Source of the DNA: JAIRTY01 sp050257395
GTDB lineage: Bacteria > Actinomycetota > Actinomycetes > Streptosporangiales > Streptosporangiaceae
NCBI GenBank assembly: GCA_050257395.1
Contig: JBLMWU010000274.1
Span: 1 to 7,745 of the forward strand
DNA: 7,745 bases
Direction: 5' to 3'
The notes under the pieces were generated by a model that saw nothing but the letters and a program-made list of their open reading frames with translations, searched no databases and had not been told where the DNA came from. The position numbers and the translations under genes are program-made. This document shows, one piece after another, positions 1 to 6,506 of this stretch. Position 1 is the first letter of the stretch. The number at the start of each line of letters is the position of its first letter.

Positions 1-646
1 GGGTGATGGCCTGCCGGATCCACCAGGTGGCGTACGTGGAGAACTTGTAGCCCTTGGTGTAGTCGAACTTCTCCACCGCCCGGATCAGGCCCAGGTTGCC
101 CTCCTGGATCAGGTCCAGGAAGACCAGGCCCCGGCCGATGTAGCGCTTGGCGATGGACACCACCAGCCGCAGGTTGGCCTCGATCAGCCGCTGCTTGGCC
201 CGCAGGCCGTCGGCGGCCAGGTGCGCGAGCTCGTCGTCGGCGGCAGCGCCGGCGCCCTGGAAGTCGCCGTTGAGCTTCTCCTCGGCGAACAGCCCGGCTT
301 CGATCGACTTGGCCAGCTCGACCTCGTCCTCGGCCGTCAGCAGCGGCACCCGCCCGATCTCGCGCAGGTAGATGCGCACCAGGTCGCTGGTGGCGGCGCC
401 GCCGCCGCGCCGCCCGTCGTCCGGCTGCCCGGCCCGGCGCAGCTCGGCCGGGTCCTCGGGTGCCTCCAGAATGTCGATGCCCTCGTCGGCGAGCATCCGC
501 ACCACGCCGTCGAGGGCCTCAGGGGTGAGATCAGTCCCGTCGAGCGCGGCCGAGATCTCGGTGACCGCGATCGCTCCCCGCTCCCGGGCCTGCGCGACCA
601 AGTCCGCCATCTGGTCGCCTTGCTGCCGTCCGCTGCTGCGCACCAT
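1..646 (-). CDS. RNA polymerase sigma-70 factor, principal type (RpoD/HrdB-like), 5' part only
   Basis: N-terminal 215 codons of a sigma-70 factor; the 3' part lies beyond the window start. It directs RNA polymerase to housekeeping-type promoters. Residues about 16-61 match region 1.1 (QARERGAIAVTEI, then LADEGIDILE), typical of primary (group 1) sigma factors. Residues 89-125 are region 1.2 and its flank (LVRIYLREIGRVPLLTAEDE). Residues about 160-215 are regions 2.1 to 2.4, with LRLVVSIAKRYIGRG, FLDLIQEGNLGLIRAVEKF and KFSTYATWWIRQAIT, covering core binding and the -10 recognition helix. Regions 3 and 4 are missing here. The ATG at 646 was chosen because it leaves a usual lead into region 1.1. 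An in-frame GTG at 658 and an ATG at 610 (preceded by AAGG) are alternatives. The N-terminus is short compared with Streptomyces HrdB, so an HrdA-like or other paralogue cannot be excluded. It lies downstream of dnaG in the same direction. Confidence 0.95.
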   Translation of the reverse strand, partial: MVRSSGRQQGDQMADLVAQARERGAIAVTEISAALDGTDLTPEALDGVVRMLADEGIDILEAPEDPAELRRAGQPDDGRRGGGAATSDLVRIYLREIGRVPLLTAEDEVELAKSIEAGLFAEEKLNGDFQGAGAAADDELAHLAADGLRAKQRLIEANLRLVVSIAKRYIGRGLVFLDLIQEGNLGLIRAVEKFDYTKGYKFSTYATWWIRQAIT

Positions 647-684
647 CGTGAAGGTCACGTGCAACAGTGTGCGCTAGGAACCCT

Positions 685-711
685 CGGTTACGGGGGGCCT
701 AATTTTGTCAC
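685..711 (-). promoter_or_regulatory. weak candidate promoter for the sigma factor gene
   Basis: On the minus strand GTGACA (706-711, five of six matches to TTGACA) is followed after 15 bases by TAACCG (685-690), inside a small AT-richer patch. This would start transcription about 30 bases before the sigma ORF. The spacer is short and the -10 lacks the final T, so this is a weak call. It would let the sigma gene be transcribed independently of dnaG. Confidence 0.2.
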
Positions 712-756
712 CTTCCCGGCAGTAACGCTGCTGGTGTGGTATGTGCCGCCCGGCTC

Positions 757-771
757 CTGCCGCCGCGGCAG
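757..771. repeat. short inverted repeat in the dnaG-sigma gap
   Basis: CTGCCG (757-762) and CGGCAG (766-771) form a 6-bp stem with a 3-base loop, further downstream of dnaG. It could be part of the same terminator region, or be chance in such GC-rich DNA. The rest of the 647-885 gap holds no credible gene and nothing resembling a tRNA. Confidence 0.25.
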
Positions 772-797
772 CCCGCGCAACCTGGCGGTACACCGGC

Positions 798-843
798 CGG
801 CCTGGCAGTCGGCGCGGCCGGGTGCCAGGCCGCCCAGGCCTGG
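798..843 (-). terminator. overlapping inverted repeats downstream of dnaG (possible terminator or attenuator)
   Basis: In the dnaG transcript direction a 7-bp hairpin (837-843 with 825-831, CCAGGCC/GGCCTGG, 5-base loop) begins 43 bases after the dnaG stop. The second arm also belongs to a perfect 10-bp inverted repeat (823-832 with 798-807, CGGCCTGGCA/TGCCAGGCCG, 15-base loop). The two stems cannot form together. There is no U tract, which is not unusual for actinobacterial terminators. It may end the dnaG transcript or reduce read-through into the sigma gene. Confidence 0.35.
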
Positions 844-885
844 ATCTTTACCTTGCGATGGCCGTCCGTGGCCGCCCGGCAGCGG

Positions 886-2832
886 TTAGTCAGCGCCCGC
901 GGCGCGCTCCAGCAGCACCTTGCGGCGCTGCTCCAGCGCGATCAGGTCGCCGAACAGCCGGGCGTGACCGGACTCCTCGGCCGGGTTCATCCGCTGCAGC
1001 CGCGACTTCACCGTGGCGATCTGGCGGCCCACCGCCAGCTCCTCCACCCGGGCGAGCACCGCGCCGGCGTAGCGGGCGTCCGCCTCGCCGTCCGCCCGCG
1101 GCACCCGCAGCGGCTCCACCGCCAGCTGGGTCACGAACGAGCGGGCCGCGTCATTCGGCGCGGCCTCCCGCAGCCGCGCGGCCCACTCCCGGCCGCCGCC
1201 GCTGCCCGCGGCCCCGCCGCAGCCGGCGATGATCCCGGCCACCGCGGCGTGCTGCGGCACCGTGAACGAGTCCTGGCCGAGGACGTCGAACCCGGGGCCG
1301 CACAGCGCGGGCAGCTGCACCGCGAGCTTGAGCGCTTCCCGCTCCACCTGGAGCACCGGGTCGCTCAGGTCGTACCGCCGTTCCGGCTGGTCCCCGCCGC
1401 CGCGGCCGGCCGGGCGGGCCGTCATGGCCGCCCGCTCCCCCAGCCCGGCGTCGCCGCGCAGCACGGCCGGGCCGCCACCGCCGTCTCCGCCCCGGTTGCG
1501 GCCGCCGCGCAGGTGGCTGGCGATCCGGCTGAGGATCAGCGCCTGGTCGTTCAGGCCGAGCCAGCGGTCCAGGTTCCCCGCGTACACCTTGCGCAGGGCG
1601 TCGTCCTTGATGCGGGCGATGGACCGGGCGGCGGCGTCCAGGGCGCCGACCCGCCCTTCCGCGGTCTCCAGGTCGTAGTCGCGCAGCTCGGAGCGGATCA
1701 CGAACTCATACAGCGGCACCCGCCGGGCCACCAGGTCCCGCACCGCCCCGTCACCCTGCTTGATCCGCAGGTCGCACGGGTCGAGGCCGTCCGGCTGGAC
1801 CGCCACGAAGGTCTGGGTGACGAACTTCTCCTCCATGCCGAACGCCCGCAGCGCGGCCCGCTGCCCGGCGGCGTCGCCGTCGAAGGTGAAGATCACCTCG
1901 CCCCGGAACTCGCTGGCGTCCATCAGCAGCCGCCGCACGATCTTGATGTGGCCCTCGCCGAACGAGGTGCCGCTGGTCGCCACGGCTGTGGTCACCCCGG
2001 CCAGGTGGCAGGCCATGACGTCGGTGTAGCCCTCGACGATGACGGCCTGCCGCCGCTGGCCGATGTCCCGGCGGGCCAGGTCCGCCCCGTACAGCACGCT
2101 GCCTTTCTTGAACAGCGGCGTCTCCGGGGTGTTCAGGTACTTGGGGCCGTCGTCGCGCTCCTCCAGCTTGCGGGCGCCGAAGGCGATCACGTCGCCGCTC
2201 AGGTCCCGGATCGGCCAGATGAGACGGCCGCGGAACCGGTCCACCGGCCCCCGGCGGCCCTGGCTGGCCAGCCCGGCGGTCATCAGCTCGGCGTCGGTGA
2301 ACCCGCGCCCGCGCAGGTGCCGGGTGAGCGCCTCCCACTCGGCGGGTGCGTACCCGACGCCGAACCGCTCGGTGTCGGCGAGCTCGAAACCCCGCCCGGA
2401 CAGGAACGCGCGCCCGGCCGCGGCCGCTGGCGTGCGCAGCCGTTCCGCAAAAAACTCGGCCGCTGCCTTGTTGGCCTCCAGCAGCCGGCGGCGCTGGCTC
2501 TGCTCCTGCCCGGGGACGTGGCCGCCCTGCTCGTAGCGCAGGTCGATGCCGGCCCTGGCGGCCAGCCGCTCAACCGCCTCCACGAACGACAGGTTGTCGA
2601 TCTTCTCGACGAAGCTGATGACATCCCCGCCCATGGCCTCGGAGAAGCAGTACCACAGGCCCCGGGCGGGGGTGACGTTGAAGGAGGGCGTTTTCTCGTC
2701 GTGGAACGGGCACAGCCCCTTGAGCGAGCCGCCACCCGCGTTGCGCAGCTGCAGGTACTCGCCGATCACCTCGTCGATGGGCGAGCGCTCGCGAACCAGC
2801 GCGATGTCCTCCTGGCGGATCCGGCCTGCCAT
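886..2832 (-). CDS. dnaG: DNA primase DnaG
   Basis: Bacterial primase, 648 aa, which makes the RNA primers for replication at the fork. The N-terminus holds the CHC2 zinc-binding domain: C41-P-F-H44 (CPFHDEKTPSF), then W60-Y-C62-F-S-E65 where the family normally has C-x2-C, so the fourth zinc ligand is Glu instead of Cys. The catalytic core spans about residues 120-370, with RFRGRLIWPIRD (199-210), KYLNTPETPLFKK (231-243) and the TOPRIM motifs E267-GYTD and FD318-G-D320 that bind metal. A Gly-rich linker (443-480) leads to the C-terminal helicase-binding region (about 490-648), which is variable in actinobacteria. The ATG at 2832 starts the conserved MAGRI sequence and has GGAGG five bases upstream; the open frame extends further upstream, but only as antisense of the HAD gene. 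It is a housekeeping gene placed upstream of the sigma gene. The dgt gene, often beside dnaG in actinobacteria, is absent here. Confidence 0.97.
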   Translation of the reverse strand: MAGRIRQEDIALVRERSPIDEVIGEYLQLRNAGGGSLKGLCPFHDEKTPSFNVTPARGLWYCFSEAMGGDVISFVEKIDNLSFVEAVERLAARAGIDLRYEQGGHVPGQEQSQRRRLLEANKAAAEFFAERLRTPAAAAGRAFLSGRGFELADTERFGVGYAPAEWEALTRHLRGRGFTDAELMTAGLASQGRRGPVDRFRGRLIWPIRDLSGDVIAFGARKLEERDDGPKYLNTPETPLFKKGSVLYGADLARRDIGQRRQAVIVEGYTDVMACHLAGVTTAVATSGTSFGEGHIKIVRRLLMDASEFRGEVIFTFDGDAAGQRAALRAFGMEEKFVTQTFVAVQPDGLDPCDLRIKQGDGAVRDLVARRVPLYEFVIRSELRDYDLETAEGRVGALDAAARSIARIKDDALRKVYAGNLDRWLGLNDQALILSRIASHLRGGRNRGGDGGGGPAVLRGDAGLGERAAMTARPAGRGGGDQPERRYDLSDPVLQVEREALKLAVQLPALCGPGFDVLGQDSFTVPQHAAVAGIIAGCGGAAGSGGGREWAARLREAAPNDAARSFVTQLAVEPLRVPRADGEADARYAGAVLARVEELAVGRQIATVKSRLQRMNPAEESGHARLFGDLIALEQRRKVLLERAAGAD

Positions 2833-2837
2833 GCGCC

Positions 2838-2842
2838 CCTCC
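2838..2842 (-). promoter_or_regulatory. ribosome binding site of dnaG
   Basis: GGAGG on the minus strand, five bases before the ATG at 2832. It decides the start in favour of MAGRI over the upstream extension of the open frame. Confidence 0.75.
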
Positions 2843-2872
2843 GCTCCCCGCTTCGCTGCTCCCGTCCCGGCG

Positions 2873-2878
2873 AGTCTA
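2873..2878 (-). promoter_or_regulatory. candidate -10 box of dnaG
   Basis: TAGACT on the minus strand fits the TAnnnT pattern and would give a leader of about 35 bases. No convincing -35 element is seen at the expected spacing. It lies in the 97-bp region between the divergent dnaG and HAD genes. Confidence 0.3.
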
Positions 2879-2914
2879 TTGCCTGCCGGCCCGGGCGGGG
2901 CGCCACCGCGCGGC

Positions 2915-2923
2915 TGGTACCGT
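2915..2923 (+). promoter_or_regulatory. candidate extended -10 box of the HAD gene (leaderless start)
   Basis: TGGTACCGT is an extended -10 (TGn plus TAnnnT) ending six bases before the GTG at 2930. That distance would place the first transcribed base at the start codon, giving a leaderless mRNA, which is common in actinobacteria. No Shine-Dalgarno sequence precedes the GTG, consistent with this. The -35 region (about 2895-2900, GCGGGG) is not recognisable. Confidence 0.4.
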
Positions 2924-2929
2924 CGGCTC

Positions 2930-3649
2930 GTGAACGGCGTGCTGGTGCTGTGGGACATCGACCACACGCTGATCCACGGCGGAGGTGCCGGCCGGCGGCT
3001 GTACCCGGCGGTGTTCCGGGAGCTGTTCGGCCGCGAGCTGCCGGAGGCGGCCGCCATGGCGGGCCGCACCGACCGGGCGATCATCGCCGAGACGCTGGCC
3101 ATGGCCGGGGTCGCCGAGCCCGCCCGGCACGTGGACGCGTTCCTGGCCGGGCTGGCCGGGCAGGCGCCGGAGCTGCTGGCCCGGCTGGTCACGGAGGGCG
3201 GCCGGGCCCTGCCCGGCGCGCTGGCGGCGCTGGCCGCGGTCGCCGGGCCGCCGCCGGCCGCGGTCCAGTCGGTGCTCACCGGCAACGTGCCCGCGATCGC
3301 CGAGGCGAAGCTCACCGCGTTCGGCCTGGCCGCCTACCTGGACCTGGCGATCGGCGCCTACGGCGACCACCACGAGAGCCGCGCGGAACTGGTCCACCTG
3401 GCCCGGCGCCGGGCTGCGGCCGCCTACGGCCGGGACTTCCAGGGTCAGGGCACGGTGCTGATCGGCGACACGCCGCTGGACGTGGCCGCGGCGCTTGCCA
3501 CCGGGGCCCGCGCGGTCGGCGTCGCCACCGGCTCGGCCACCGCCGCCGAACTGGCCGCCGCAGGCGCGCACGCCGTCCTGCCCGACCTCACCGACACCGC
3601 GGCGGTGCTGGCCGCCCTGCTGGGCACGCCGACACCGGCCCCGGCCTGA
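2930..3649 (+). CDS. HAD-superfamily hydrolase (phosphoglycolate phosphatase-like)
   Basis: Cytoplasmic phosphatase of the haloacid dehalogenase superfamily, 239 aa, the normal length for subfamily I. Motif I is WD9-I-D11-H-T-L near the N-terminus, giving the Asp nucleophile D9 and acid/base D11. Motif II is LT117-GN, motif III is probably K127 in AEAKLTAFGL, and motif IV is IGD180-TPLD184 for magnesium binding. The helical cap lies between motifs I and II (about 18-90), as in C1-cap phosphatases related to Gph. Substrate cannot be told from sequence; candidates are phosphoglycolate or other small sugar phosphates. The GTG at 2930 was chosen because it places motif I eight residues in and has a -10-like box six bases upstream; no in-frame extension upstream looks coding. 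It is divergent from dnaG and convergent with the GH3 gene, so probably transcribed alone. The last residues (TPTPAPA) are low complexity. Confidence 0.9.
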   Translation: MNGVLVLWDIDHTLIHGGGAGRRLYPAVFRELFGRELPEAAAMAGRTDRAIIAETLAMAGVAEPARHVDAFLAGLAGQAPELLARLVTEGGRALPGALAALAAVAGPPPAAVQSVLTGNVPAIAEAKLTAFGLAAYLDLAIGAYGDHHESRAELVHLARRRAAAAYGRDFQGQGTVLIGDTPLDVAAALATGARAVGVATGSATAAELAAAGAHAVLPDLTDTAAVLAALLGTPTPAPA

Positions 3650-3670
3650 CCGCGGCGCCTGACCGCGGCG
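3645..3670. repeat. 13-bp perfect tandem duplication over the HAD stop codon
   Basis: CCTGACCGCGGCG occurs at 3645-3657 and again directly at 3658-3670. The first copy contains the TGA stop of the HAD gene. This looks like a recent slippage duplication. It leaves the reading frame unaffected because it lies at and beyond the stop. Confidence 0.8.
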
Positions 3671-3687
3671 GCCCGGGGCGGGCGCCC

Positions 3688-3722
3688 GGGGCGGGACCGG
3701 CTGGGGATGGCGGCCCCGCCCC
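3688..3722. terminator. candidate bidirectional terminator between convergent genes
   Basis: GGGGCGGG (3688-3695) is perfectly complementary to CCCGCCCC (3715-3722), an 8-bp all-GC stem with a 19-base loop. It lies between the convergent HAD gene (stop 38 bases before) and GH3 gene (stop 7 bases away). A nearby CCCGGG pair at 3673-3678 and 3685-3690 could form a competing stem. There is no U tract on either side, so function as a terminator is inferred from position and stem strength. Confidence 0.4.
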
Positions 3723-3729
3723 CGGCGCG

Positions 3730-6351
3730 TCAGCCGACCGTGAACGCGCCGGCGGCGCGGATGCCGGCCGAGGAGTCCCCGACCATCACCCGGTAGACCC
3801 CGGGCCGGGTCACCCAGCCGCCGCTGCCCCACGTCTGCAGCGCGGACGGGCTGAGCACCAGCGGCACCACCGCGCTGGCACCCGGCGCGAGCGGCACCTT
3901 CGCGAACGCCTTGAGCTGCCGCGGCGGCTCGCCGGCCGCGGCGGGCATCCCGAGGTACAGCTGCACCACCGCGGCCCCGGCGCGGTGGCCGGTGTTGGTG
4001 ACCCGGACGTGCACCACGATCGGGTGCCGGCCGTCGGCGACCGGGGGCACCCGCAGGCCGCTGTAGCCGAACGTGGTGTAGGACAGGCCGTACCCGAAGG
4101 GGAACAGCGGTGCCTGGCCGTTCGCGTCGTACCAGCGGTAGCCGACGTCGATGCCCTCGCTGTAGGTCACGGTGGGCTGCGCCCCGGCCGGGCCGCTGAC
4201 GATCGTGCCCGGCCAGCTGATGGACGAGCGTGCCTGCGCGTCCGAGGCGGGGAAGGTCATCGGCAGGTGGCCGGACGGGCTGACGTCGCCCCACAGCAGC
4301 GCGCCGATGGCGGTGCCGAACTGCTGCCCGGGGTACCAGGACTCGATGACCGCGGCGGCCTTGCCCAGCCACGGCATCAGCACCGCCCCGCCGGTGTTGA
4401 GGACCACGACGGTGTGCGGGTTCGCTGCTGCCACCGCCGAGATGAGCTGGTCCTGGTCGCCCGGGATGGCCAGGCTGCTGCGGTCGCTGCCTTCGCCGGT
4501 CACGTCGTTGACGAACACCACGGCCGCGTCGGCGTTCTTCGCGGCCTGCACCGCCTGGCTCACCATGGCCGGATCCGGGGCGGACCAGCCGATGGACAGC
4601 GACGGCCCGCCGATGGCGGCGACCGCGGCGTACTCGACGGTGACCGGGACCGGGGTGCCCGCGGTGAGGTCCGCGATGCCCTGGTCCAGGGTGGCGAAGT
4701 CGGCGTACGGGGTGTCGGCGATCACCTTGCCGCCGACGATGACCCGGAACGCGCCGTTGCCGGACACCGAGAACCGGTAGGCGCCGCTGCTGGGCGCGGT
4801 GATGGTGCCGGTCCAGCGGGCCGACCAGGCGGCGGGCAGCCCGGGCACCGACGGGGTGCCGCTGACCGACGGGGTGGGCTCCACCCGGGTGGCCAGCGGG
4901 GTGCCGCTGAAGGTCAGGTTGCCGTAGTAGCTGGCGGTCAGGCCCGGGCCGGTGCCCGACGACGGGGTGAACGCGCTGGACGGCACGGCGGGCAGGGCCA
5001 CGTCGCCGAGGGTGCCCTGGGCGTAACTGACCTTCACTGCCGGGCCCGCCCGGGCGGTGATCCCCTGCAGCGGCGTGACCAGCCCGGAGGCGTTGACCGC
5101 GCCGGAACCGCCCTCGGTGTACTGGAAGTGGTCACCCGCGTCGTAGCCGATGACCGCGACCGAGTGGACGCTGCTCCCGAAGGGCAGCGCGCCCCGGCCG
5201 TTCTTGAGCAGGACGCTGCCCTGCTCGGCGATCTGGGCGGCGAGCTGCTGGTGGGCGGGGGTGCTCACGTTCGCCAGCGGCGGCCGGGACACCGGGTGCT
5301 TGAACAGGCCGACCTCGATCTCGGCGGTGAGGATGCGGTGCACCATGTCATCCAGCCGGGACATGGGCACCTGGCCGTCGGCGATGGCCTGCTTCAGCGC
5401 GGCGCCGAAATGGGTGCCGAGCGGCATCTCCATGTCCAGGCCCGCGTTCGCCGCCTTCACCGTGTCCTTGACCGCGGCGAACCAGTCGGAGACGACGAAC
5501 CCGTCGAACTGCGCGGCCGACTTGAGCGCGCTGGTCAGCAGGTCCCCGTTCTGGCACGAGTAGTTGCCGTTGACCTGGTTGTAGGCGCACATCACCGAGC
5601 CCGTGCCGCCCTGGCGCACCGTGGCCCGGAACGCCGGGAAGTAGATCTCGTTGAGCGCCCGCGCGGGGATGTTCTCGTCGACGTTGTTGCCGTCCGGGGC
5701 GACGCCCAGCCGGTAGGTCTCCTGGTTGTTGCCGGCGAAGTGCTTGGGCGTGGCGATCACGTGCTGGCTCTGCAGGCCCTGGACCTCGGCGGCGCCCAGC
5801 TGGCCGGCCAGGTACGGGTCCTCGCCGAAGGTTTCCGCCACCCGGCCCCAGTAGGGCACCCGCAGGATGTTGATGGTCGGCCCCAGTTCCTGGTTGTTGC
5901 CCTTGCCGGACTGCTCGGCGCCGAGCGCGGCGCCGTACTGGCGCACCAGGGCCCGGTCCCAGGACGCCGCGTCGGCTTCGGCCACCGGGAACGCGGTGAC
6001 CCCGGTGGCGCCGTCGCCGACCCCGTTCGGGCCGTCCGCGAGGTACAGGTCGGGGATGCCCAGCCGCGGGATGCCGGGCACGTGCCCGGCGAACCCGGGC
6101 GACCCGAACGAGTCGCCGTGCACCAGCGAGATCTTCTCGTCCAGGGTGAGCTGCCTGACTAACGCCCAGGCCTGCTGGGATGCGCTGGCCCAGCTGCCGG
6201 CGGCCGGGGCCGCGCCGGTGGCGCGGGCGGTGGTGCGGGCGGCGGTGGTGCGGGCGGCGGCGGCCGGCGCGGCGGCCGCGCCAGCGGCGATGAGGGCGAG
6301 GGAGGTGAGCCCGGAGGCGGCAAGGCGCGCGGCCCGGCGGGTGGGGTGCAT
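3730..6351 (-). CDS. secreted GH3 beta-glucosidase-type hydrolase with PA14 and FnIII-like domains
   Basis: Glycoside hydrolase family 3 enzyme, 873 aa, which releases the non-reducing-end sugar from beta-glycosides by a retaining mechanism. Residues 1-33 are a signal peptide: MHPTRRAARL, a hydrophobic core at 12-23, then an Ala-rich cleavage region. The twin Arg leaves Tat export possible. The N-terminal barrel (about 60-345) carries the substrate-binding D106 (LADGPNG), R170 (YWGR) and K203-H204 (TPKHF), and the nucleophile D289 (VVSDWFA). C255 and C266 could form a disulfide. The second domain starts near 368 and is interrupted by a PA14 domain (about 467-592, TASYYGNLTFSGTP onward). The acid/base is probably E620 (TGEGSDRSSL). 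An FnIII-like domain follows (about 775-860). This order resembles Streptomyces DesR and yeast BglI, so glucosylated small molecules are possible substrates as well as cello-oligosaccharides. The exact sugar specificity is not visible. The divergent ROK gene probably regulates it. Confidence 0.93.
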   Translation of the reverse strand: MHPTRRAARLAASGLTSLALIAAGAAAAPAAAARTTAARTTARATGAAPAAGSWASASQQAWALVRQLTLDEKISLVHGDSFGSPGFAGHVPGIPRLGIPDLYLADGPNGVGDGATGVTAFPVAEADAASWDRALVRQYGAALGAEQSGKGNNQELGPTINILRVPYWGRVAETFGEDPYLAGQLGAAEVQGLQSQHVIATPKHFAGNNQETYRLGVAPDGNNVDENIPARALNEIYFPAFRATVRQGGTGSVMCAYNQVNGNYSCQNGDLLTSALKSAAQFDGFVVSDWFAAVKDTVKAANAGLDMEMPLGTHFGAALKQAIADGQVPMSRLDDMVHRILTAEIEVGLFKHPVSRPPLANVSTPAHQQLAAQIAEQGSVLLKNGRGALPFGSSVHSVAVIGYDAGDHFQYTEGGSGAVNASGLVTPLQGITARAGPAVKVSYAQGTLGDVALPAVPSSAFTPSSGTGPGLTASYYGNLTFSGTPLATRVEPTPSVSGTPSVPGLPAAWSARWTGTITAPSSGAYRFSVSGNGAFRVIVGGKVIADTPYADFATLDQGIADLTAGTPVPVTVEYAAVAAIGGPSLSIGWSAPDPAMVSQAVQAAKNADAAVVFVNDVTGEGSDRSSLAIPGDQDQLISAVAAANPHTVVVLNTGGAVLMPWLGKAAAVIESWYPGQQFGTAIGALLWGDVSPSGHLPMTFPASDAQARSSISWPGTIVSGPAGAQPTVTYSEGIDVGYRWYDANGQAPLFPFGYGLSYTTFGYSGLRVPPVADGRHPIVVHVRVTNTGHRAGAAVVQLYLGMPAAAGEPPRQLKAFAKVPLAPGASAVVPLVLSPSALQTWGSGGWVTRPGVYRVMVGDSSAGIRAAGAFTVG
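6229..6258. repeat. 15-bp tandem repeat coding AARTT in the GH3 N-terminus
   Basis: The same 15 bases occur at 6229-6243 and 6244-6258, coding two AARTT units (residues 32-41) just after the predicted signal peptide. A degenerate third unit follows on the 6229 side (ARATG in the protein). It probably forms a flexible linker at the start of the mature enzyme and is prone to copy-number change in steps of five residues. Confidence 0.75.
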
Positions 6352-6357
6352 GGCTGG

Positions 6358-6365
6358 TCCTCTCC
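6358..6365 (-). promoter_or_regulatory. ribosome binding site of the GH3 gene
   Basis: GGAGAGGA on the minus strand, ending six bases before the ATG at 6351. It supports that start, which also begins a proper signal peptide. Confidence 0.75.
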
Positions 6366-6428
6366 GTGGGGCGGGCGGAGGGCTGGGTGTCCGGGGATAT
6401 CGGCGGGAATGGGGCGGGTTTCGCCGTG

Positions 6429-6457
6429 ATCATAAATCCGGCCCTAAAGCAGTGGAA
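6429..6457 (-). promoter_or_regulatory. candidate promoter of the GH3 gene
   Basis: On the minus strand TATGAT (6429-6434) is a near-perfect -10 box, 17 bases after TTCCAC (6452-6457), a poor -35. Transcription would begin near 6422, giving a leader of about 70 bases. The poor -35 abuts the AT-rich palindrome, which suggests control by a bound protein. Confidence 0.5.
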
Positions 6458-6473
6458 TTAACAAACAATTAAT
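6457..6473. promoter_or_regulatory. AT-rich imperfect palindrome, candidate ROK operator
   Basis: ATTAA (6457-6461) and TTAAT (6469-6473) flank seven bases (CAAACAA). The 17-bp element stands out in DNA that is otherwise extremely GC-rich, and AT-rich palindromes are typical operators of ROK repressors such as XylR, NagC and Mlc. It touches the GH3 -35 and ends three bases before the proposed ROK -35, so one bound dimer could block both promoters. Binding is inferred from position and symmetry. Confidence 0.5.
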
Positions 6474-6476
6474 CCG

Positions 6477-6506
6477 GTGAACGGACGAAACCTGGCGGTT
6501 TACCAT
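6477..6506 (+). promoter_or_regulatory. candidate promoter of the ROK gene (leaderless start)
   Basis: GTGAAC (6477-6482) and TACCAT (6501-6506) are separated by 18 bases. The -10 ends seven bases before the ATG at 6514, so transcription would start at or within a base of the start codon. No Shine-Dalgarno sequence precedes the ATG, which fits a leaderless mRNA. Confidence 0.45.

Noticed and set aside
647..885. Possible tRNA or small gene in the dnaG-sigma gap
   Set aside because: No tRNA-like conserved arms are visible, and the open frames running through it lack start signals and family resemblance.
2833..3315. Upstream extension of the dnaG frame to 3315
   Set aside because: It is antisense to the HAD gene, which has clear catalytic motifs. 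The DnaG family begins at MAGRI with a good ribosome binding site at 2838-2842.
736..6162. A 5.4-kb plus-strand frame without stop codons (1808 codons)
   Set aside because: It is antisense to dnaG and GH3 and out of frame with the HAD gene. Its product is a low-complexity mix of Arg, Gly, Pro, Ala and His with no domain. Such frames are expected in very GC-rich DNA.
5348..6433. Minus-strand frame of 361 codons overlapping the GH3 gene
   Set aside because: It is a shifted frame of the GH3 gene, Arg/Gly/Pro-rich and without recognisable motifs.
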